From: Chryseolinea soli
GTDB taxonomy: Bacteria > Bacteroidota > Bacteroidia > Cytophagales > Cyclobacteriaceae
Direction: 5' to 3'
NCBI RefSeq assembly: GCF_003589925.1
Contig: NZ_CP032382.1
Location: 3,162,001 to 3,226,000 of the forward strand
DNA length: 64,000 nt
Position 1 is the first letter of the stretch. Each line of letters starts with the position of its first letter. The position numbers were made by a program, and so were the translations under genes. Below the pieces are notes generated by a model. It was not told where the DNA came from and did not search any database. It saw only the letters and a program-made list of their open reading frames with translations. Shown here piece after piece: positions 1 through 9,314 of this stretch.

Positions 1-1340
1 AAGTGGGTAACGACACACAACCGTACCAGCTCTACAATATCCTCGACAATTATGCAGCCTGGGATGGAACACCGCGGCTCGGTAAGTCCTCCAACATCCT
101 CACTAGTAATCTGAAACCGGAGATGCTCACCACATCCGAATTTGGGTTGGAATTGGGCCTCTTTAACAACCGCGTGCGTTTCGAGGGTACGTATTATAAA
201 ATGGACAGCCGAAACCAAATCTTTTCCACCGCGCTGGCGCCTTCCAGTGGATTTGAATCGCGCAAGATCAACTCGGGGCTCCTCGTCAGCAAAGGCATCG
301 AGTTGAGTGCCGGCGCCACTGTGGTGGAGAACGGCAACTGGCGGTGGGATGTCAATGTGAACTACAGCCGCAACCGGACGAAGCTCATGGAGCTGTCGGG
401 TGGTGATAAATTTTATACGTTCTGGACCGATGGAAAAGGTGGATCGTGGACCTATGTCGGTGAAGAGATCGGCGATCTCTACGATGCGAAGCTGGTAACC
501 GTGGAAGACAAGAACTCTCCGTACTACGGCTACCCGCTGCTGGATGACGAAGGATCATGGCAGAGCGTGAGTGCCGGCGATACCAAAAATAAGATCGGTA
601 ACTACAATCCCGATTTCCTGATGGGCATGCAATCTACCTTGTCCTACAAAGCGTTTACGCTCAACCTTTCGTTCGACTGGCGTCAGGGCGGTCAATTCAT
701 TTCACAAACCTATCGTTATGCCGAGTCCGATCTCAAGACGCAACGGTGGCTCGATCAGTTGATCAACCCCGGCAACATGACGGGCGATGCGCTTCGCGAT
801 TACCTGGTGGCCAATGCAGACCAGGACATCAAGAACGGCTTTCACATTGTGGGCGGCCCCGGCCCGGAATATGGCGGACATCCCCTGGGTGACCTGGGCG
901 ATGGCGTGACGCTCAACGACGGTGTTTTCAATCCCGGTGTGATCGCACAATATGATGCCGATGGAAACATCACAGGCTATACAGAAAACCTCGGCGGCCC
1001 GGATACTAAATACATTCCCTTCGCCGACAACTATCCCTGGAGCTTTATGAAGCCCGCCATGTTTGATGCGTCATTCATTAAGCTGCGCGAGATCTCGTTG
1101 GGCTATCAATTGCCGAAGACCTTTATCAGTAGCCTCGGACTTCAAAGTGCCAGCTTCTCGCTGTATGCACGCAACCTGATGCTGTGGACCAAAGCCAAGA
1201 TCGGCGTCGATCCGGAGTTGGCGTTTCAGCCGGAAGGCAATCAACAGGGAAATAACTCGCCGTTCAAACAGGGCATCGAGCGCTACAACGTGAACCCCTG
1301 GACGGTCTCCACAGGATTTAAATTGAGTCTGACGTTTTAA
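1..1340 (+). CDS. SusC/RagA-type TonB-linked outer membrane protein, C-terminal part
   Basis: This is the last ~446 residues of an outer-membrane beta-barrel transporter of the SusC/RagA type; the start lies before the window. The translation is full of alternating aromatic/polar barrel strands, has the family-typical late segments FDASFIKLREISLGYQLP and SASFSLYARNLMLWTK, and ends in phenylalanine (LSLTF), the usual C-terminal signature of outer-membrane barrels. Complete members are about 1000 residues and carry an N-terminal carboxypeptidase-like domain and a plug, which would lie upstream. A SusD-type lipoprotein follows after 20 bp, the standard pairing in which SusC forms the channel and SusD the lid for glycan import across the outer membrane. 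The in-frame GTG near base 3 is not a real start. The substrate cannot be told from this part. Confidence 0.93.
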   Translation, partial: VGNDTQPYQLYNILDNYAAWDGTPRLGKSSNILTSNLKPEMLTTSEFGLELGLFNNRVRFEGTYYKMDSRNQIFSTALAPSSGFESRKINSGLLVSKGIELSAGATVVENGNWRWDVNVNYSRNRTKLMELSGGDKFYTFWTDGKGGSWTYVGEEIGDLYDAKLVTVEDKNSPYYGYPLLDDEGSWQSVSAGDTKNKIGNYNPDFLMGMQSTLSYKAFTLNLSFDWRQGGQFISQTYRYAESDLKTQRWLDQLINPGNMTGDALRDYLVANADQDIKNGFHIVGGPGPEYGGHPLGDLGDGVTLNDGVFNPGVIAQYDADGNITGYTENLGGPDTKYIPFADNYPWSFMKPAMFDASFIKLREISLGYQLPKTFISSLGLQSASFSLYARNLMLWTKAKIGVDPELAFQPEGNQQGNNSPFKQGIERYNVNPWTVSTGFKLSLTF

Positions 1341-1360
1341 GACATAACCGCGAACTTATT

Positions 1361-2989
1361 ATGAAAACAAAATGGATAGCATGTCTGGTTGTCTTCGCAC
1401 TCTTTTCCTGCGAAGATCTGACCGAAGTAAATAAGAACCCCAATGGCATCGAGGCCACCGACGTGAACCCCGACCTAATCCTGCCCACGGTGCTCACCGA
1501 AGGTGCCAAGGCTTATACCAACCTCGGCTTCGGCGACGTCGCCGGCGTGATGCAGCATACTCAATACGATGCATGGGCCGACAGCCACAACGACTACAAC
1601 TGGTACGACCAAAGTTGGTCGGCCTACTATGGCGTGCTTAGAAACAACAAGCTGCTGTATGACCGTGGCGTGAAGCTGGATCAAAAATTTCACCAGGGTG
1701 TAGCGTTGGTCATGAAGTCGTTCATGTTTGGATTGATCACCGACCTGTGGGGTGACGCGCCCTACTCGGCAGCGCTGAATGGCGAGACGCCCGGCATCGA
1801 AAATTCACAAGCTAAATTCGATAGCCAGGAAGATATTTATAAAGGCATCATCGCCGATTTGAAAACGGCCAACCAACTCCTGGCCGAGTTTGACACGGCG
1901 AACCCGGGCTACAGCAACGATGTGGATGTGATCTACCAAGGCAATGCGATGGGTTGGCGCAAGATGGCCAACTCCCTTTTGCTCCGCTACTACTTGCGCA
2001 TATCCCCCAAACTCTCGTCCGACGCAAAGACAGGCATCGAGCAGATCGTAGGCGACCCGGCACAATTCCCGATCATTACCGATCCCGAAGATGATGCCAC
2101 CATGGCCTACGTGGGCAACAACGCCGATGACGCATGGCCTTCCAATTCCGTTTACGACGCCAGCGGCAGCAACTTCCGCCGGATAAAAATGTGCGCCACC
2201 TTCGTCGACAAACTTGAATCCCTGAACGATCCCCGGCTTGACCTGTGGGCCAAGAAGATCGAAGTTCCCCTCGTCGTAGACAACACGCTGCCCGCAGGTA
2301 CAGACGAGATCATTGACGGTGTCCGTTACCTGGCACCCGATGTGGTAGACGGTGTGATCATCGATACCGATCCCGACTATGTGGGCATACCTCCAAGTTT
2401 TTCGGCATTGCCTTCTGCCTACAACATGAACCCTACTCCGGGACAGTTGTCGTATAACCCGCACGTGTCTTTCCTCAGCGACATGTACCAGGAAGCAAAA
2501 GGCGACTTGTTAAAATCGCGACTCATCTCGGCTGCCGAAGTACATTTCATTTTGGCGGAAGCCGCGCTGAACGGCTGGAACGCCGGAGACGCCGAAGAGC
2601 ACTATAACGCCGGCGTGGCCGCTTCCCTTCAAACCTGGGGTTTAGGTGACGCCTACGGCGACTACATCACGCAACCCGACGTCGTGTTCAACAACACCCA
2701 ACAACAGATCATCGAACAAAAGTGGATCGCCAGTTGGACCGTCGCCACCGAATCATGGTTCGACTACCGCCGCACCGGCTACCCCGAACTCACCACCGGC
2801 ATCTCGGCCAAGCGCGACCGTCTTCCCCTGCGTTTCTACTACATGCAAGCAGAGATCAGGCTCAACGCCGACAACACCTCGAGCGCCATCGACAAGCTCG
2901 AAGTCACCGGCTTCTCCCAAGCCGACGGCAAAAACAGCGCCTGGTCCAGACCCTGGTTGATACAAGGCACCGGCAAACCCTGGAACTAA
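1361..2989 (+). CDS. SusD/RagB-family nutrient-binding lipoprotein
   Basis: A 542-residue surface lipoprotein expected to bind oligosaccharides and act as lid on the preceding SusC channel. The first residues form a short hydrophobic signal ending in a lipobox with Cys17 (FALFSC), followed by acidic residues typical of surface-exported Bacteroidota lipoproteins and the NKNPNG stretch common in the SusD-like subgroup. The C-terminal part contains the family-like segment around EVHFILAEAALNGW and the late IIEQKWIASWT helix. The length fits the family. The start ATG is 20 bp after the SusC stop, so the two are co-transcribed. A strong terminator hairpin follows, which would limit read-through into the enzyme genes. 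Confidence 0.93.
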   Translation: MKTKWIACLVVFALFSCEDLTEVNKNPNGIEATDVNPDLILPTVLTEGAKAYTNLGFGDVAGVMQHTQYDAWADSHNDYNWYDQSWSAYYGVLRNNKLLYDRGVKLDQKFHQGVALVMKSFMFGLITDLWGDAPYSAALNGETPGIENSQAKFDSQEDIYKGIIADLKTANQLLAEFDTANPGYSNDVDVIYQGNAMGWRKMANSLLLRYYLRISPKLSSDAKTGIEQIVGDPAQFPIITDPEDDATMAYVGNNADDAWPSNSVYDASGSNFRRIKMCATFVDKLESLNDPRLDLWAKKIEVPLVVDNTLPAGTDEIIDGVRYLAPDVVDGVIIDTDPDYVGIPPSFSALPSAYNMNPTPGQLSYNPHVSFLSDMYQEAKGDLLKSRLISAAEVHFILAEAALNGWNAGDAEEHYNAGVAASLQTWGLGDAYGDYITQPDVVFNNTQQQIIEQKWIASWTVATESWFDYRRTGYPELTTGISAKRDRLPLRFYYMQAEIRLNADNTSSAIDKLEVTGFSQADGKNSAWSRPWLIQGTGKPWN

Positions 2990-3008
2990 AATAATAGCTG
3001 CAAATCTC

Positions 3009-3045
3009 GAAATAGCGGAGGAGCCATCTCCGCTATTTCTTTCTT
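3009..3045 (+). terminator. Rho-independent terminator after SusD
   Basis: A perfect 12-bp inverted repeat, GAAATAGCGGAG at 3009-3020 and CTCCGCTATTTC at 3028-3039, encloses a 7-nt loop and is followed at once by a T-rich run (TTTCTTT). It sits 20 bp after the SusD stop. The steep difference needed between abundant SusC/SusD and enzyme levels in such loci makes a partial terminator here plausible. Confidence 0.85.
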
Positions 3046-3132
3046 TGTCCGAAGCTTTAGCGAAGGCAAGTCCCCGTTATTTTCAGCAACACCGGATCAT
3101 CACTAAATTCACCTAAACAAAGCATCACCTTC

Positions 3133-4491
3133 ATGAAGAACTTTCTCCCCAACACCCTCCTCACACTCCTTCTGGTTTGCCTCAGCATCACGACACTCCA
3201 AGCCCAGCTCACACCCTCCACCGCCCTGCAAGGCTACCTGAACAACGGCGACAAAACCTATCGCTGGGAAGTGAAGGACACGTACACACTTGGCGACGTG
3301 AAAGCCTATAGCTTGCTGCTCATTTCCCAACAATGGCACGAGTTCGTCTGGAGCCACCAACTCACTGTGTTGGTACCCGCAGAGAATCGTTACGACGGCG
3401 CCCTCCTGTTCATCACCGGCGGAAGCAACAACAAGGGTCTGCCCAATATGAAAGGCCGCGACGACGGCTTCAACAAATCCATGGCCGACATGGCCACCAA
3501 GAACAAGGCCATCGTGGCCGTGCTGCGTCAAACCCCGAATCAACCCCTCTTCAACGACCTCGAAGAAGATGCCTTGATCTCTTTCACGCTTCACAATTTT
3601 AAAGAAGATGGCGACTATTCCTGGCCGTTACTTTTTCCCATGGTGAAAAGCGCCGTCCGGGCGATGGATGCCGTGCAGGATTTTTCTAAAACTACCTTGC
3701 AGCACGACGTGAATCGCTTTCTGGTGTCGGGTGCTTCTAAACGCGGTTGGACGACGTGGCTCACCGGCGCCAGCGATCCGCGGGTGACGGCCATTGCGCC
3801 CATGGTGATCGATGTGCTCAACATGCCCGTCAACCTCGACTATCAAATCAAAATGTGGAAGGCCTATAGCGTTCAGATCGAGGACTATGTGAAGCTGGGC
3901 ATTCCGCAAACGGCGCGCTCCGAAAAAGGAGAAGCCATCAACACCATGGTCGATCCGTATTCCTATCGCAAGAAACTGACCATGCCCAAGATGCTCTTCA
4001 TGGGTACCAACGACGAATACTGGACAGTCGACGCCATCAAGCACTACATCGACAGCATCCCAGGCCAGAACTTTGTGCATTATGTTCCCAACGTGGGGCA
4101 TGATCTTGGCGACAAGAAACAAGCACTCACAGCATTAAGCGCTTTTTTTGGAGAGACCCTGATGCATACACCCTATCCGTTGTGCACGCCGACGCTCACA
4201 TATTCCAAGAAAGGCATTACCCTCAGCGTGAAAGCAACACCCGATCAACTGGTGGACGCCATCCTATGGACCACCGAATCGCCCGACACCGATTTCCGGA
4301 ACGACAAGTGGTCGGGAAAAAGTCTGATGCTGAAAAAGAAAACGGCCGTGATCACGTCAACCCAGCCCTTTCCATCCTCTGGGTATCGCGCTTTTTATTT
4401 GGATCTGAAATACAAAGACCCCAATGGCGGTGAATACACGGAAAGCACGCGCATGTATGTGGCCGATAACGACGAAGTGTTTGTAAAGTAG
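3133..4491 (+). CDS. PhoPQ-activated pathogenicity-related (PqaA-like) secreted alpha/beta hydrolase
   Basis: A 452-residue exported protein of the PqaA family, an alpha/beta-hydrolase-fold group whose substrates are poorly known. A signal peptide ends near residue 25 (TLQAQ). Family hallmarks are the tryptophan-rich N-terminal strands, LLFITGGSNN, and the nucleophile elbow GASKRGW with Ser202; Asp294 (GTNDEYW) and His323 (VGHDLG) stand where the rest of a catalytic triad would be expected. The last ~100 residues look like a small beta-sandwich. It opens a tight block with the two phosphodiesterases and the sialidase-like gene (gap 6 bp), so it probably acts with them in the periplasm. An esterase or lyase-like role is inference; the family call is firm. 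Confidence 0.85.
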   Translation: MKNFLPNTLLTLLLVCLSITTLQAQLTPSTALQGYLNNGDKTYRWEVKDTYTLGDVKAYSLLLISQQWHEFVWSHQLTVLVPAENRYDGALLFITGGSNNKGLPNMKGRDDGFNKSMADMATKNKAIVAVLRQTPNQPLFNDLEEDALISFTLHNFKEDGDYSWPLLFPMVKSAVRAMDAVQDFSKTTLQHDVNRFLVSGASKRGWTTWLTGASDPRVTAIAPMVIDVLNMPVNLDYQIKMWKAYSVQIEDYVKLGIPQTARSEKGEAINTMVDPYSYRKKLTMPKMLFMGTNDEYWTVDAIKHYIDSIPGQNFVHYVPNVGHDLGDKKQALTALSAFFGETLMHTPYPLCTPTLTYSKKGITLSVKATPDQLVDAILWTTESPDTDFRNDKWSGKSLMLKKKTAVITSTQPFPSSGYRAFYLDLKYKDPNGGEYTESTRMYVADNDEVFVK

Positions 4492-4497
4492 TCAACC

Positions 4498-5340
4498 ATG
4501 CAAAATCGTCTCCTCGTTTTCTTTTTTTTCTTTTGGGTAAGTTGCGCCGGCTATGCACAGCAAAATGCCGATGCCATTCGTTATGTGTTGCTCAATCCGT
4601 CGGGAGGAGTGTTGGTGGCAGCCCACCGCGCCGAACACCATCGCTACCCGGAGAATTCTTTGAAGGCCATTCAGGCAGCGATCGATCTGGGGGTTGATAT
4701 TGTGGAGGTGGATGTGAAGGTTTCCAAGGACGGCGTGCCGTTTCTGATGCACGACAAGTCGGTAGACCGCACCACGAGTGGAAAAGGAGATCCGGAAGCT
4801 ATGACTTGGGCCGAGTTGCAACAACTTTTCCTCGTGGATAAAGGAAAACGGACGTCATTAAAAATCCCATCGCTGGAAGAAGCGTTGACGGTAGCGTCGG
4901 GGAAGATCCTGGTGGACCTGGACCTGAAGACCGATCGCATCGACAACATCCTCCGGATCATTCGCAAAACGGAAACCAAAGACATCGTTTTCTTTTTCGA
5001 CAGCGACTACACCGTGCTCTCCGCGATCCGGGCGGCCGATACCAATTTTATGATCATGCCGCGGGCCTATCGCTACACGCAAGCCGATTCGGCCATTGCG
5101 TTGTTCGATCCGCCGGTGGTGCATATCGATGACTCCTTCTACACACCGGAATGTATTCAATTGATCAAAAGCAGCTATGCCCGCGCCTGGATCAACGCGC
5201 TTGGCGAACCGGATGAAGCGATCCGGAATGGAAAGGAAAAACACGCCCTAAAAAAATTGCTGAAGTATGGTGCCAGTATCATTCAAACCGACGAACCTCA
5301 AAAGGTGATCCAAGCTTTAAAAGAAGGCGGATGGCGTTAA
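4498..5340 (+). CDS. Glycerophosphodiester phosphodiesterase family protein (first copy)
   Basis: A 280-residue secreted GDPD-family TIM-barrel enzyme, expected to split glycerophosphodiesters into an alcohol and glycerol-3-phosphate. A signal peptide spans residues 1-20 (ending AGYA). The metal and catalytic residues of the family are visible: His43-Arg44, PEN at 51-53, Glu70 and Asp72 (VEVDV), and His85-Asp86 (LMHDKSVDRTT). One deviation is HRAEHHRYPEN in place of the usual HRG...PEN, that is, Ala in place of Gly after the first His-Arg. The gene lies 6 bp after the PqaA-like gene and 6 bp before a second, clearly different GDPD, so all are likely one transcript. Tandem GDPDs next to SusC/SusD hint at a phosphodiester-bearing substrate. 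Confidence 0.9.
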   Translation: MQNRLLVFFFFFWVSCAGYAQQNADAIRYVLLNPSGGVLVAAHRAEHHRYPENSLKAIQAAIDLGVDIVEVDVKVSKDGVPFLMHDKSVDRTTSGKGDPEAMTWAELQQLFLVDKGKRTSLKIPSLEEALTVASGKILVDLDLKTDRIDNILRIIRKTETKDIVFFFDSDYTVLSAIRAADTNFMIMPRAYRYTQADSAIALFDPPVVHIDDSFYTPECIQLIKSSYARAWINALGEPDEAIRNGKEKHALKKLLKYGASIIQTDEPQKVIQALKEGGWR

Positions 5341-5346
5341 CCTAAA

Positions 5347-6189
5347 ATGATGACGATCATAAAAAAATCACGACGACAGAAAGTATGGCTGATCGCCCTG
5401 GCGGGAGCGATATTGCTTTCGTTCGCGATAAGCATAAAACCGGAAAATAGCCGCCCCTTGGTTTCGGCCCACCGCGGCGCATCGCGACAGGCCCCTGAAA
5501 ATACACTGGCCGCGTTTCAGCTGGCTATGGACATGAAAGCGGATTTTGTCGAAGTCGATATCCGTACGACTTCCGACGGCACACAGGTTTGTCTTCATGA
5601 CCGTTCCCTGAAACGAACCACCGGTGTCGATAAGCCCGTAAAGGATCAGACGATCCATGATCTTCAGGGTCTTTCAGCAGGCCAATGGTTTGATCAAAAA
5701 TTTAAAAAGGAAAAAGTGCCGGTCTTGGATGAGGTATGCGCCCTGGTCAGCCAAAACAACAAGGCATCAGCTCACTATTGCCGGCTGTATGTGGATTGCA
5801 AAGACATTATCGCCACCGCCGTTGTGAAGACGCTCGCGCGCTATGCGTTGCTGGACTCTGCAGTTTTTTATGGCGACGAAGAAACGCTCTTAAAGATCCG
5901 CAAGGAACATGCTGCGGCCCGCCTCATGCCGTCGTATCCGGGCGCCGACAAAGTACGCGCGATAATGCTGTCGCTGAAACCATACGCTTTCGATATGGCC
6001 TGGCGTGAGATAACACCGGAACGCGTGACGCAATGTCACGCCGCCGGCATCCGCGTGTTCACCGACCTGTTGGGTGAAGATGACACAAAGGCGAACTATG
6101 AAAAAGCCATGGACGTGAATGTCGACCTCATTCAAACCGACGACGTTGCAGCCGTGCATGAGGCGATGATTCAAAAACGAAAACACTGA
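5347..6189 (+). CDS. Glycerophosphodiester phosphodiesterase family protein (second copy)
   Basis: A 280-residue GDPD-family protein with an N-terminal hydrophobic segment (about residues 13-29) that acts as signal or membrane anchor, preceded by a basic patch. Canonical active-site residues are present: His42-Arg43-Gly44, PENT at 50-53, Glu69 and Asp71 (VEVDI), and His84-Asp85 (LHDRSLKRTT). It resembles the preceding gene only in the family core, so this is an old paralogue or separately recruited enzyme rather than a recent duplication. ATG codons occur at 5347 and 5350. The sialidase-like gene starts 2 bp after its stop. Confidence 0.9.
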   Translation: MMTIIKKSRRQKVWLIALAGAILLSFAISIKPENSRPLVSAHRGASRQAPENTLAAFQLAMDMKADFVEVDIRTTSDGTQVCLHDRSLKRTTGVDKPVKDQTIHDLQGLSAGQWFDQKFKKEKVPVLDEVCALVSQNNKASAHYCRLYVDCKDIIATAVVKTLARYALLDSAVFYGDEETLLKIRKEHAAARLMPSYPGADKVRAIMLSLKPYAFDMAWREITPERVTQCHAAGIRVFTDLLGEDDTKANYEKAMDVNVDLIQTDDVAAVHEAMIQKRKH

Positions 6190-6191
6190 TC

Positions 6192-7553
6192 ATGACGTAT
6201 CTGGATAAAACGATCCTTCTATTCCTCATTTTGTTGGTAAGCAACGGTTGCCGGCCCCCAACCACAAAGCCCCCCGGGCAATCGTTGCGAACCAACCTTA
6301 TTTTTCCGCTACAGGACGAGCACGTTCATGGATCGACATTGGTAGAGCTGCCCAATGGCGATTTATTGTCGGCGTGGTTTCAGGGATCGGGCGAACGATG
6401 GGCCGACGACGTGCGGATCATGGGTTCGCGATTGATCAAAGGCGACACCGCGTGGTCGGCGCCCTTCGTGATGGCGGATACGTATGATTTTCCCGACATC
6501 AACCCCATCCTGTTCATGGACAAACAACAACGACTTTGGCTGATGTGGTATGTCGTGCTGGCTAACCAATGGGAGACGTCGTTATTAATGTATGCGCGAA
6601 GCGAAGATTATGATCAACCCGGCATGCCGGAATGGAAAACGAAAAATGTCTTACTGGTAAAAGTCGGCGACAAAACCGAACGCGGCATCCAACCCGACGA
6701 CAAGTTTGTCCGTGAGGTGGACGATCAGTTGCATGAATACGAAGACTACCTGAAAACCACGTTGCTGCCCGAGGCTCCCGACAGCCTTCGGCAAATGCTC
6801 ATGACCGATTGGAAAGCCTATCGAAATAAAATGGATAGCCTCGCGCGCGGCCGCAACATGCTGCGCAGCGGCCGGATCACTGACGATGCGCACGACACCT
6901 CGGTAAAATTGGGATATCCGCTCACCCGCAGACTGGGCTGGCAAACCAAGAACAAAGCGATCTACGCCGGCCATCGCTTGATCCTTCCGTTATATACCGA
7001 CGGATTCGACGGCTCCCTTTTCGCGCTCTCGGACGATGATGGAGAACATTGGCAGTTCAGCAACCCCGTGCTGGGTGGCGCCGGCATCCAACCGACGGTT
7101 GCTATAAAAAAAGACAGCACGCTGGTGGCCTACCTTCGCGACAACGGCCCGCCGCCCCAACGCATGCAACACACGATGTCACCCGACAAGGGCATGACCT
7201 GGAGCATCGCCAAGGACGACACGCTTCCCAATCCCGGCGCGGGCTTCGACATGGTGACGCTCCCCAATGGGGACTGGCTCATGGTGTTTAACGACACTGA
7301 AGTGGAACGCTTCAACCTTTCCGTTGCCCTCTCCGACGACGAAGGCAAAACCTGGCGCTGGAAACGAAGCCTCGAAAACGACACCCGCACAAAAGACGCC
7401 ACGTCAAGTCACTATCCTTCGGTGATCGCAGGAGCCGACGGCATCATACACGTGGTGTATAGCTATCATCGCGATGATGTCAAACCGGGGAAGACGATCA
7501 AGTATGCTTCCTTTCCGGTGGCCTGGATAAAAGAGAAAACGGCAACGCCTTAA
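6192..7553 (+). CDS. BNR/sialidase-like beta-propeller lipoprotein
   Basis: A 453-residue lipoprotein with lipobox Cys20 (LVSNGC) followed by a proline-rich linker. The body matches the exo-sialidase-like six-bladed propeller superfamily (BNR_2 type): the early block GSTLVELPNGDLLSAWFQG is typical, and three Asp-box motifs (S-x-D-x-G-x-x-W) occur as SDDDGEHW, SPDKGMTW and SDDEGKTW. Many Bacteroidota homologues are called sialidase or neuraminidase by fold only; I cannot confirm the catalytic Arg triad and Tyr/Glu pair, so sialic acid need not be the substrate. It is the last gene of the block (2 bp after the second GDPD) and converges on an AraC-type regulator. Confidence 0.82.
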   Translation: MTYLDKTILLFLILLVSNGCRPPTTKPPGQSLRTNLIFPLQDEHVHGSTLVELPNGDLLSAWFQGSGERWADDVRIMGSRLIKGDTAWSAPFVMADTYDFPDINPILFMDKQQRLWLMWYVVLANQWETSLLMYARSEDYDQPGMPEWKTKNVLLVKVGDKTERGIQPDDKFVREVDDQLHEYEDYLKTTLLPEAPDSLRQMLMTDWKAYRNKMDSLARGRNMLRSGRITDDAHDTSVKLGYPLTRRLGWQTKNKAIYAGHRLILPLYTDGFDGSLFALSDDDGEHWQFSNPVLGGAGIQPTVAIKKDSTLVAYLRDNGPPPQRMQHTMSPDKGMTWSIAKDDTLPNPGAGFDMVTLPNGDWLMVFNDTEVERFNLSVALSDDEGKTWRWKRSLENDTRTKDATSSHYPSVIAGADGIIHVVYSYHRDDVKPGKTIKYASFPVAWIKEKTATP

Positions 7554-7631
7554 AATCCGGTATGGATCAGGATGAAACGGACCCCGGAATGTATCAGGGC
7601 TTCGAAGATGGATACGCGAAGGAGGGAAGGG

Positions 7632-8804
7632 TTACACGGGCAGCTTGGTGACCATATACTTTTTGCGATATTCCACTGGTGTCAGCCCTTTTATCTGTTT
7701 GAACTGCCGGGCGATGTTTTTGCTATCGGTAAGTCCCAGGTCGAGCGCGATCTCGAAGATGGTCATATCGGTCTCCAGCAATTTCTGGGTAAATTTTTCG
7801 ATGCGCTGGTTGTAGATGTATTCGTATACCGGGTAGCCCGTGGTTTGCATAAACCGTTTCTCGAGCGACCGTCGTGAGAGGGGGACTTCGCGCAGTACCT
7901 GGTCCACCTTCAGGTTTTTGTCGAGATTGTCGTGGATATATTTCAAGGCGTTCACGATATATTTATCCTTGCTGGCAAAGATGTCGGTCGATTGTCGCGT
8001 GATCACGTGTGTGGCTTTCACCACGATGTCGCGGGCGGTGCATGTTTTTTGGGTGATCATCTTCTCCATGAGCCGCGCGGCTTCATAGCCACATTTTTCG
8101 GCATCGAGGTTGATGCTGGAGAGGGGCGGATCGGAGAGGTTGCACAGCATTTCATCGTTGTCCACACCGAGCACGGCCACTTCGTCGGGCATGCGGATGT
8201 TGGCGTGACTGGCCGCTTCGGTGATGTGATGCCCTTGATTGTCGTCGCACGTCATCAGGGCAACGGGCTTGGGCAACGACTGGAGCCAGCGGCTGAGTTC
8301 GGAGGGTTTATAATACCAAAGATCGCGGCTGCGCTGTTCCTTGTGTTCATAATAGTGTACGGTGTAGCCCGCCTCCTTCACACGCTCTTCAAAACCTTCG
8401 GCCCGCTCGCGCGACCACACAATGTTGTTGAATCCGTAGAAGGCGAAATTTTTAAACCCCTTTTTCAAAAAGTAATCTGCGCCTAGCCGGCCCGTTTCAT
8501 GATAGGCCCCGGTGATGTTGGGAATGCTGGTGAACCGTTCTTTAAAGTCTTGGGCAATCACTGGGATCTTTGCCGCGGTGAATTTATTCACCTCCTCATC
8601 GTTGTAGAATTGCCCGATAATGCCATCGGCGCCCCATTCATGCACCCACTCCAGGATGCCGTCGATGCCGATGGTCTCGCGGTAGTAGGGCGGCATCCGG
8701 CAAAACGTCCAGGGACCGTGATCTTTCGAGTACCGCGTGATGCCGCGGAGGAGGTTCTTATAGTATTCTTCGGAAAAGTCACTGAGTAAAATAATTCTGA
8801 TCAT
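7632..8804 (-). CDS. XylR-type AraC-family transcriptional regulator with LacI-like sensor domain
   Basis: A 390-residue cytoplasmic regulator. Residues ~1-260 form a periplasmic-binding-protein-like sugar sensor (start MIRIILLSDFSEEYYKNLLRG; later VAVLGVDNDEMLCNLSDPPLSSI, the typical LacI/XylR block). Residues ~285-385 are a double helix-turn-helix AraC domain (LDKNLKVDQVLREVPLSRRSLEKRF and IFEIALDLGLTDSKNIARQFKQIKGLTPVEYRK). This architecture is that of XylR regulators, which bind a sugar and activate catabolic operons. It is convergent with the phosphodiesterase/sialidase block, 78 bp apart, and is the nearest candidate regulator of that locus, though the locus promoter lies outside the window. 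Confidence 0.92.
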   Translation of the reverse strand: MIRIILLSDFSEEYYKNLLRGITRYSKDHGPWTFCRMPPYYRETIGIDGILEWVHEWGADGIIGQFYNDEEVNKFTAAKIPVIAQDFKERFTSIPNITGAYHETGRLGADYFLKKGFKNFAFYGFNNIVWSRERAEGFEERVKEAGYTVHYYEHKEQRSRDLWYYKPSELSRWLQSLPKPVALMTCDDNQGHHITEAASHANIRMPDEVAVLGVDNDEMLCNLSDPPLSSINLDAEKCGYEAARLMEKMITQKTCTARDIVVKATHVITRQSTDIFASKDKYIVNALKYIHDNLDKNLKVDQVLREVPLSRRSLEKRFMQTTGYPVYEYIYNQRIEKFTQKLLETDMTIFEIALDLGLTDSKNIARQFKQIKGLTPVEYRKKYMVTKLPV

Positions 8805-9314
8805 AACCGTATCCTTAGCGTAAATGGCGCAAAATTTTCACAGATCACTTTATAACCCGTGGGCTGGGCGACGCCAACGGCAAGTCCCTAAACTCGGAAT
8901 TTTCTTCGTTACTTCCATGCAAAATACCTGAACGTTTCAGAAAAATATCCCAACGCTCATGACCGTCAGTGCAGGTATCGGATGAATGTTGAATAGAAGG
9001 ATTTTTCAATCGATGCCGTGCAACGCATCCAAAGTTTCTCGTGCAAACAACAATGATCGAGAGAACTTTTTAAAAAACCTTCCCTGTATAGTTAAAAGCA
9101 AACTTTGAATCAACCATCCTGTTCCTTCCTGCTCATGTCATGTTTAACGACAATGTCGTGAGGAGAGACATTCGGCGCCTGCAACTTTACGATGCTGTGA
9201 AGTATGTATTATGAAATGGGATGGATCTGTCTTATGAAAACGGCCATGTTTTTTGTGATTCGTTAATGATCGTTTCCGGACAAAGAGCGATGGGTAATAT
9301 GCGCCAATTTATTT
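8805..9314. other. Intergenic stretch without recognisable genes
   Basis: This 510-bp stretch separates the XylR-type regulator (which reads leftwards from 8804) from the 3' end of the kinase-fragment gene. I see no reading frame of convincing length or composition, no RNA gene and no strong hairpin. The part next to 8804 must hold the regulator's promoter, but no clear TAnnTTTG box stands out. Confidence 0.5.

Noticed and set aside
1..1340. Complete gene starting at the GTG at base 3
   Set aside because: The protein matches only the C-terminal half of SusC proteins of about 1000 residues, so the gene is cut by the window edge.
1805..2464. Long open frame on the minus strand inside the SusD gene (219 codons)
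   Set aside because: It lies wholly within a well-supported SusD gene on the other strand, has no family-like motifs, and its composition reflects the reversed codon positions of the real gene.
6192..7553. Assignment as a true sialidase acting on sialic acid
   Set aside because: Asp boxes and propeller are clear, but the arginine triad and nucleophile are not confirmed by eye, and no sialic-acid catabolic genes are nearby. The call stays at family level.
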